Source of the DNA: Nemania diffusa
Lineage: Eukaryota > Ascomycota > Sordariomycetes > Xylariales > Xylariaceae
NCBI GenBank assembly: GCA_038501195.1
Contig: JBBPUQ010000005.1
Span: forward strand, 3,162,001 to 3,226,000
Direction: 5' to 3'
DNA: 64,000 nucleotides
The notes under the pieces are model-generated. The model was not told the DNA's origin and made no database searches. It saw only the letters and a program-made list of their open reading frames with translations. The translations under genes were made by a program, and so were the position numbers. Shown here piece after piece: positions 57,601 to 64,000 of this stretch (positions are counted from its first letter, which is position 1; each line of letters opens with the position of its first letter).

Positions 57601-60494
57601 AAGTTCCAAGGTCTAGGCTACGACGAGGTCGTTTGGGACGAGCCTCCAGCACAAAATTCCGGCGCGCCATGGGACGCTTTCGTCGAAGCGTACGACGAGT
57701 ATCTCAACGGCAAGTACTTTGTTGCGGTCCCCGACTACAAGATGAGTGAGCGCATTGACCACTACCGATCTCTCGACTTCGGAAGACATTGCGAACTTAA
57801 AAGCCAGCCAGCTCAGCTTAAGAAAGGAAACCTTATGGAATACCAAATAGAAGGCGTCAACTTTCTATTGTACAATTTCCACCAGCAGCAAAACGTAATC
57901 CTTGCGGACGAGATGGGGTTGGGTAAAACAGTCCAAATTGTCGCATTTATATCGGCACTCACCCATTCCCAGCCCGGCTGCTGGCCGTTCTTAGTTGTAG
58001 TACCTAACGCTACATGTCCGAACTGGCGGCGGGAGCTCAAGCAATGGGCACCCGACTTGAGAGTCGTTACTTATCATGGTGGCAAGGTTGCTCAGGATCT
58101 TGCATATAGACACGAGCTTTATCCCGATGGCCCCAAAGGCGGCATGAAAGCTCACGTAGTCATTATGTCATATGAAGCTGCTGCCAATGTGGGGAATATC
58201 TTCTACGGAGTGAAGTGGGTTGGCTTAATAGTCGATGAAGGACAGAGATTGAAAAATGAGGAAACAATCCTGTATAAATCGCTTCGGGAGATGAGGATTC
58301 CTTGCCGAATCCTACTCACAGGTAAGGGGGATGAATGTCTTTTGTGCCTCCCGCCTCTGACTAACTGTCTACATAGGCACGCCCTTGCAAAACAACAAGC
58401 GAGAGCTTTTTAACCTCTTGCAGTTCATCGATACGAACAGAAACGCAGAGGAACTGGATGTCAAGTATGCCGAGCTTACTAAAGACAACCTGCCAAAGTT
58501 GCATGATCTTATCCGGCCATATTTCCTGCGGCGGACGAAGGCGCAGGTCCTAAAGTTCCTCCCTCCTATGGCACAGATCATCTTACCCGTGACTATGACT
58601 GTCGTGCAAGAGAAAGTGTCCAAGTCTATCATGGCCCGAAATCCTGACCTCATCCGGGCCATCATCTCAAAATCAAAGATCAAAAGTGGAGAACGAAAGA
58701 GTATGAGCAACATACTATCTGACCTACGCCAGTGCTTGTGTCATCCGTTTTGCTTCAACACTGAAATTGAAGACAAGACAGTAGACATGGCCCAAATGTT
58801 TCGGAATCTCATCGAAGCTTCACCGAAACTCCTGCTGTTTGAAATCATGCTCCCGAAGCTAAGGGAAAGAGGTCATCGTGTTCTCATCTTCAGTCAGTAC
58901 CTTCATAGTCTTACCATCCTCGAGGATTTCTTGACCGGGCTAGAGCTGCCCCACGCGCGAATTGACGGGAGTCTGTCAGCGCTAGAGAAACAAAAGCGCA
59001 TAGATGCATTCAACGCCCCCGACTCTCCCTTGTTCGCTATGCTTCTCTCAACTCGCGCCGGAGGTGTTGGAATCAATCTTGCCACCGCAGACACAGTCAT
59101 CATATACGACCCAGATTTTAACCCACATCAAGATATTCAGGCGCTGTCGCGTGCGCACCGTATCGGACAAAAACGCAAGGTATTATGTTTTCAGCTAATG
59201 ACAAAAGATACGGTCGAAGAAAAAATCATGCAAATGGGTCGCAAGAAGATGGCTCTCGATCATGCGCTCATAGAAAGCATGGATGCACCAGAAGAGGCTG
59301 GCGAGGATTTAGAGTCGATCCTCAAGCACGGAGCTGCTGCCCTGTTTAGTGACGAGTCCAAAGACAAGATTACTTATGATCACGCATCTGTAGACAAGCT
59401 CCTTGACCGAAGCCAGATTGAAAATACGGACACGGGGGACGATGATTCGGCCGAGACGCAATTCTCCTTCGCACGAGTATGGGCGAACAACAAAGGTGAC
59501 CTAACTGACGACTTAGAAACCCCAGCTCAAGACATACCTCCCGAGACAAGCACGAGCATATGGGAGAGCATCCTCAAAGAGCGAGAAGCAGAGCACGAGC
59601 GCGAGCTAGCTGCGAATCAAAAGGTCTATGGTCGGGGTGCCAGACGGCGTGGCACGCTAGGCATTGACTATAAGACCAACCGCGTAGGTTTCATCGAAGG
59701 CGTTGATGATGTAGTATTAATATCAGGGCAGCCCCGAGAAGCGGAGAGCGGCGGTTCCGAGATCGACGATGACGAATTATATATCGACCAGAACGAAATG
59801 GACGAGGATAGTGATGATTACAATGCCGCTGGTGACGCATTTCCGAGTCCGGGAAAAGCAAAGGCACCCAAAGGTAAAGCCCAAACTACAAGAACCCAGA
59901 AAAGCCCCAAGAAGAAAGCTGGAGTTAACGCCTCAAGTAAATCAAGCAATAGTAGACGACGCACCCCAAAATCCAAGCCGTCTTCCCAAGTCGAGTCTGC
60001 CGCCGACTGCCCAGTCGGGAACACCTCAGCGCCAGGCAATCCCACCCCTCCGGCCTCAACCACAAGTTCCGACAGTGCCTGCCCAACGCCCTGTGAACAA
60101 TGACCCCAACCCGTATACTATTCCCAGCCGGCCACAATCGCTAACTACAGTTCCTAACCCAACTTACCACATGGCTCCTTCCAATGCTAATAAACCAGCC
60201 GCTATTCCACAGCAGCCTCTGACGCCGATGACTATAGTTCAACCTCCGGCAGTCCGGCTCCCTAATGGTGGTATTGCGCCTACTGGTTGGATTGGTGGGG
60301 GGTCTCCCTGTGCCCTCTGCCTCCAGCACCACACTACGCACAATCCTTGCATCGATCTGAACTCAGAGCTTTCCTTACGACTCGGGCTTGATAGGCTCAG
60401 GCTAGGCGGTGAGAACTCTGAGATACATGCTGCCCGAGCCTTCTTCGCCCACAGGCTTCAGACCGTCGTATCTTTCAGACAGTCCCAAAAATGA
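54683..60494 (+). CDS. SNF2 chromatin remodeler, Mi-2/Mit1-like
   Basis: Proposed exons 54683-55207, 55996-58321, 58377-59873 and 59953-60494 are frame-consistent (1629 aa). Residues ~431-484 (CESC, HCQGC, YHKGC, CKFC) and ~503-583 (CQVC, CTGC, YHFNH, CKDC) form PHD-type fingers. A chromo-like region follows (~594-640, EYLIRWKGRSHFHDTWMPG). The SNF2 ATPase has LADEMGLGKTVQ (~811), DEGQRLKN (~921), TPLQNN and helicase-C RVLIFSQ (~1118) and RAHRIGQKR (~1211). The tail (CALCLQHHTTHNPC) is a Cys/His motif near 1568. PHD plus chromo plus SNF2 is the architecture of Mi-2/CHD3 and S. pombe Mit1, acting in nucleosome remodeling for heterochromatic silencing. The 788-bp first intron (GTAAGT...CTCAG) is far longer than the others and may hide small exons. 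The start is provisional. Confidence 0.88.
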
Positions 60495-61684
60495 GCTTTA
60501 GAATCTACATTATTAGCACAAAAAGGTAGACATGGTATGTTTATATTGCTACAGACGGCTTCGAAGTAACAAGAATTTTTAAGTATTCCGCACCGATGGC
60601 AGATGGCAAACTCAACCTATTGCATTAGACGGTGCATGAAGACGCGGTGACACCTAGTGTGGAAAAGGTGCATGGCGAAAGAGAAGACGTGAGCATAGCT
60701 GGGCATAGCTGAGCGTAGCATAGCAGACACCAGACGAGCATGATTTCAAAATAAAAGAAGTCTCCCTAAAAACTCATTTGCTTTGCGCGTCTTGTGTATC
60801 TCTGTAGAGTACGACTGGCTGTTTATGGGCCGTTTGTCACGTGGGAAACACAGGACAAGAAAACTGCAAGTAACCGTTCTAATGCACCCAACCTTATTTG
60901 AGGACTCTGTACAAACGGTCGTGATGTCCACTACGCACCTACCTGCCTAACCTAAACCTAAACCTAGGTACCTGCGCGTCTGCCTGCCTACATGTAGCCA
61001 TGGCCCAAAGAGAAAGGAAGGAACGCGCTTACCTAAGCTACCTAGGTAGGTAAGTAGGTTGCTTGCTTGCTTGCCTGCCTCGCCTCGCCTTACCTTGCCT
61101 CGCTTGTGTTGCTTGTCTCGCTTGGCTGAATGACTGACATGCACTAGATCTAGTTGTTGTTGTTTTTTGTTGTTGGTGGTGATGCCTGGATACGTCTACT
61201 GACCACATCGCCTCCATCTCTAGCTACGGATCTGTGTGTGTCAGTGGGCTCAGGCCTTGTCGTTTTCTTTTTCTTCGTTTCTATCCTTTTTGCCCTGTTC
61301 CATGAAATTCGATGCAGTTTATCTTCCCGGCACATCGAACATCTTTTACCCTCCAGTCTTCTCTTCTCCCGCCGACCTTCTCCCCCACTCCTATCCCTTC
61401 ACCAACAAAACGTTAGCTACTGCTACTGCTACTGCTGCTGCTAGCTGATGGGTAGGTCTAAGGTCGTGTGCTCTGAGCTCTGCGCTGGCGCCTTACCGTC
61501 CGTTTGCTCAATCTAGTTGCGTATAATTCGATTGGATTTAATTGATTGGCGAGGCGAGCCGGCAACAGCACCTTGCCGACTTACCTCAGAGACCTACCTC
61601 TACACGGCCCTTCGCTGGCCTACCACGTCTTCCACCACGTTTTCTACCACGTCCTCTACCGCATCTTTTCACCACTCCTTCAAC
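60495..61684. other. Intergenic with repeats and a C3H-gene leader
   Basis: Contains TACCTAGGTAGGTAAGTAGG followed by TTGC/GCCT simple repeats (61031-61130), then a pyrimidine-rich stretch from about 61260 that looks like promoter and leader of the next gene. No gene is supported, although frames at 61154-61448 are open. Confidence 0.55.
61045..61130. repeat. TAGG / TTGC / GCCT simple repeats
   Basis: Consecutive short tandem units (TAGG, then TTGC, then GCCTC-like) form a degenerate microsatellite directly upstream of the CCCH gene leader. Confidence 0.7.
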
Positions 61685-63951
61685 ATGGACATTCCCCTGC
61701 CTGCCAGAACCACCACCAACACCACCGCTCCCTCTACCTACACCTCCACCTCCGCCTCCGCCACTATTACCACTACCACTCCTTTGATCTCTGGCCTAGC
61801 AATCAACTCCCCTTCCAACCTGTCTTGCTCTTCTAGGCCATCTCGTATATCTACGCAAAACACCTCCCCAGATTCTATATCTATTAGCCCTCTCCCTCGT
61901 AATTCTTCTCCTTTGGCTGGCTTCTTGAGCCAGGGGATGACCGTTACAGGATACATTACCAATGAACCCATCGACAAACCCAACAGCATGGACAATAATT
62001 CCTTCCAATCCGTCAACGACCGCCGTAATAAGCTCGCAAGTGAACGACTAACCGGAAACCAAACCCAACATGCACAGCGGCAGCACCAACAGCACCAGCA
62101 TCAGCATCAGCACCAGCGCCAGCAACCAGAACAGCAGCAACCAGCGTCGCCGCAGCCTCAAATTTCTCGACTGGGCGTCCAGGGGCAGCCTAGCCAGTAT
62201 AGGGGCATCGCTTCATCCAACTGGAGAACCCACGCGGCCGAAGACGAGATCGACTCCCAATCGCACACGCTGTTTGACACCTACGATGGTGCTGGGCCTC
62301 CTCATCATTTGCAACAGCCCTCATTCATTCGCAACGGGCTACTCTCTCAACCTCATCTGATTCATAACCATTACCTCCAACATGCCGTTAGTGGCGCCGC
62401 GCATCCGAGTTCCGTACCGATATCCGATGCTCAGCTCGACTCCAGCTTTGCCTATTTCTATGATCGTGGCAACGGCCTCTATACCCGACTCATTCCCGCT
62501 GACATGCTCCCTGCGCTGCAGAATATCCCAGCTACACAACAGGATTGTGCTGGCATGTTGCTGGTTCCTCAACCCCGTGCTTTGCCTCCAAACGGGCGCT
62601 CGAGCAACACGGAACCTGTTACCCTGGCAGTACGTAATGCGTTTTCCTCGGATCAAATCAACCATGAATCACTCCCCTCCCCCTATCTATAACTACTAAA
62701 GAATTCCTTCATAGAAGTCCCCTGTGATGCCCACGCCGCCGAAGGATACAATCCAGGTAAGCTACATTGTCGATCATGCGTCACATCGTAGCTCCGGGGC
62801 ACCTATCCACAGTAGATCTCATGTAGGATTTTATATCGTATCCTTTTTTTATGCGAATGCTGCGTCTCTAAACCTAAAAATATGCAAATCATTGTCCAAT
62901 TTTGGCTCGCAATTATGCAATCAACCCCCTGACTAGAACATTTGAGCTCGGCTAATGGGGTTGTTCTTATAGATAAAAATCGATGACATCGTTGCTTCTA
63001 CTCCGCCGACATTAGCTCGCCCATCCAGTCATTCTGGAGGCGGACCCGGCCCGTCTTATCATGCACCCGCCGGTCAGCGACGAACTAAAATCTACTGTGA
63101 TAAATGGGTACATGAGGGTGTTTGTGCTTTCACCCAACAGGGTTGCAAGTATAAGCATGAAATGCCGTCAGACAGGTTCACCCAAAACCAGCTTGGCCTC
63201 TTCCATGGTTATCCGCAATGGTGGAAGAAACACCAAGCCGATATGGCGAGACAGCATGAGGTGCAGCCATCCGAGGCGTCTAAGAATTGTAGCCAGAGCA
63301 ACAATTCCAGACCGAGTAGCGAACGATACATTGGCCGCATTAATAGTTCTGCGATTGGAAATGGAGGCGCCCGCGGTGAAGGCTCAGGCTTCACTTCTGA
63401 CGCAAGCGGACAGCTTACATGGCGCCATGATGAATACAATGGCCAGCCCCAAGTCCTAGGTTCTGCCCCTTCTATCGGGCGGGCAACGACATCTCGACAA
63501 ATGTGTGGCCCTATTAGGAGGACCATAGGTGCGTATCCAAATCCCAATTGGGCAGGTCTGCCGTCGCGCCCCACGAAACCCGTGATATTTATGCTGACTC
63601 GTTTGTATCGTAGGCACAAGCTCAAGTAGTAATACTCCCTCATATCCAGCTTTATACGGATCACCCTTCGGTCCTATCGCTCCACCGGCTCGCAGCAGCC
63701 CGGCAACAACTTTCCCCATAGAACCTATGCATTTTTCATCAGCAATACAACCGACAATGGAACCATACGGTACGCCTCAAGGTACACGGAGAAGCTCTCC
63801 AGCTGGGACCAGAGCTTCCACATCCTCCATGTTACCCACAGACAATCCATATGCATCGCTTGAAATGCTCGAGGATGGCGGTGATCAAAATACGAATGAC
63901 AGAGGTGCAAACGCCGAGGCTCCACGCCCGGGTGGCGCACGTTTGTCATAG
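61685..63951 (+). CDS. CCCH zinc-finger protein
   Basis: Four exons (61685-62629, 62715-62756, 62973-63528, 63614-63951) keep frame for 626 aa. Start ATG (MDIPLPARTT) is preferred over an upstream ATG at 61517, whose reading is low-complexity leader. The N-terminal third is Ser/Thr-rich, followed by a long Gln/His run (QHQQHQHQHQHQRQQ). After a short 14-codon exon, IKIDDIVASTPPTLARPSSH leads to the zinc finger YCDKWVHEGVCAFTQQGCKY then KHEM, pattern C-x8-C-x6-C-x3-H. The following block DRFTQNQLGLFHGYPQWW is typical of a fungal family with this finger. CCCH fingers usually bind RNA; the target is unknown. The C-terminus is disordered and ends 49 bases before the window edge. Confidence 0.85.
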
Positions 63952-64000
63952 TGGGAGCCACTATCAACACAAGACTGCGTATTTGGATATTGATAGCAAG

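Noticed and set aside
59874..59952. Frameshift near the C-terminus of the remodeler
   Set aside because: A 79-bp phase-1 intron (GTAAAG...AATAG) explains the frame change and joins the core to the Cys/His tail.

Overview
The window is nuclear DNA of a filamentous ascomycete, most likely a Sordariomycete. The genes carry short introns (about 50-170 bp) with GTAAGT-like donors and CTAAC-type branch sites. The proteins match fungal families: an Atf1-type bZIP factor, Dsn1/Mis13, Erv25, an orphan STAND-type N-terminal domain, and an Mi-2/Mit1-like remodeler with a fungal-type tail. Intergenic DNA is rich in TACCTACCTAGGTAGGTA-type motifs, which I associate with this class. I see no bacterial or organellar genes, no CRISPR array and no tRNA or rRNA gene that I can support.

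Layout. 1-3.7 kb is non-coding. 3.7-5.9 kb (-) holds a four-exon gene for an orphan STAND-type N-terminal domain protein. 7.3-8.4 kb (+) is a GST-like gene with a GC-AG intron. A long non-coding stretch (8.4-12.7 kb) leads into atf1 (12.7-14.5 kb, +), then DSN1/mis13 (15.8-17.5 kb, +), SDHAF2/EMI5 (18.7-19.6 kb, -) and ERV25 (20.5-21.4 kb, -). 22-26.5 kb is an accessory patch. It has an F-box-like gene between two copies of the ERV25 upstream flank, then gene-poor, relic-like DNA. 26.6-30.4 kb is housekeeping: a 41-aa zinc-ribbon protein, cytosolic methionyl-tRNA synthetase (-) and U1 snRNP protein C (+), the last two divergent from a shared promoter. 31.9-35.1 kb (-) encodes a 1078-aa disordered protein. 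35.1-39.3 kb is non-coding and contains a 184-bp MITE with 34-bp inverted repeats. 39.3-40.8 kb (+) is a secreted agmatinase-family enzyme.

41.9-50.6 kb is an AT-rich accessory region, mostly for secreted or cell-surface proteins: a small orphan, a 580-aa secreted protein built of three homologous units, a Ser-rich GPI protein and a Cys-rich GPI protein. 51.6-53.9 kb (-) is a mitochondrial rRNA 2'-O-methyltransferase (Mrm1 type) with a long Arg/Ser/Phe/Gly/Asp repeat tract. 54.7-60.5 kb (+) is the chromatin remodeler. 61.7-64.0 kb (+) is a CCCH zinc-finger protein.

The housekeeping genes serve splicing, translation, kinetochore assembly, ER-Golgi traffic, respiratory complex II assembly, mitochondrial ribosome modification and chromatin; I see no operon-like relation. 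The most novel material is the three-unit secreted protein, whose intron positions recur at every unit boundary. The MITE, the duplicated ERV25 flank and the repeat-expanded methyltransferase follow. Gene models were built by hand from splice signals and reading-frame continuity; no search or RNA evidence was available.
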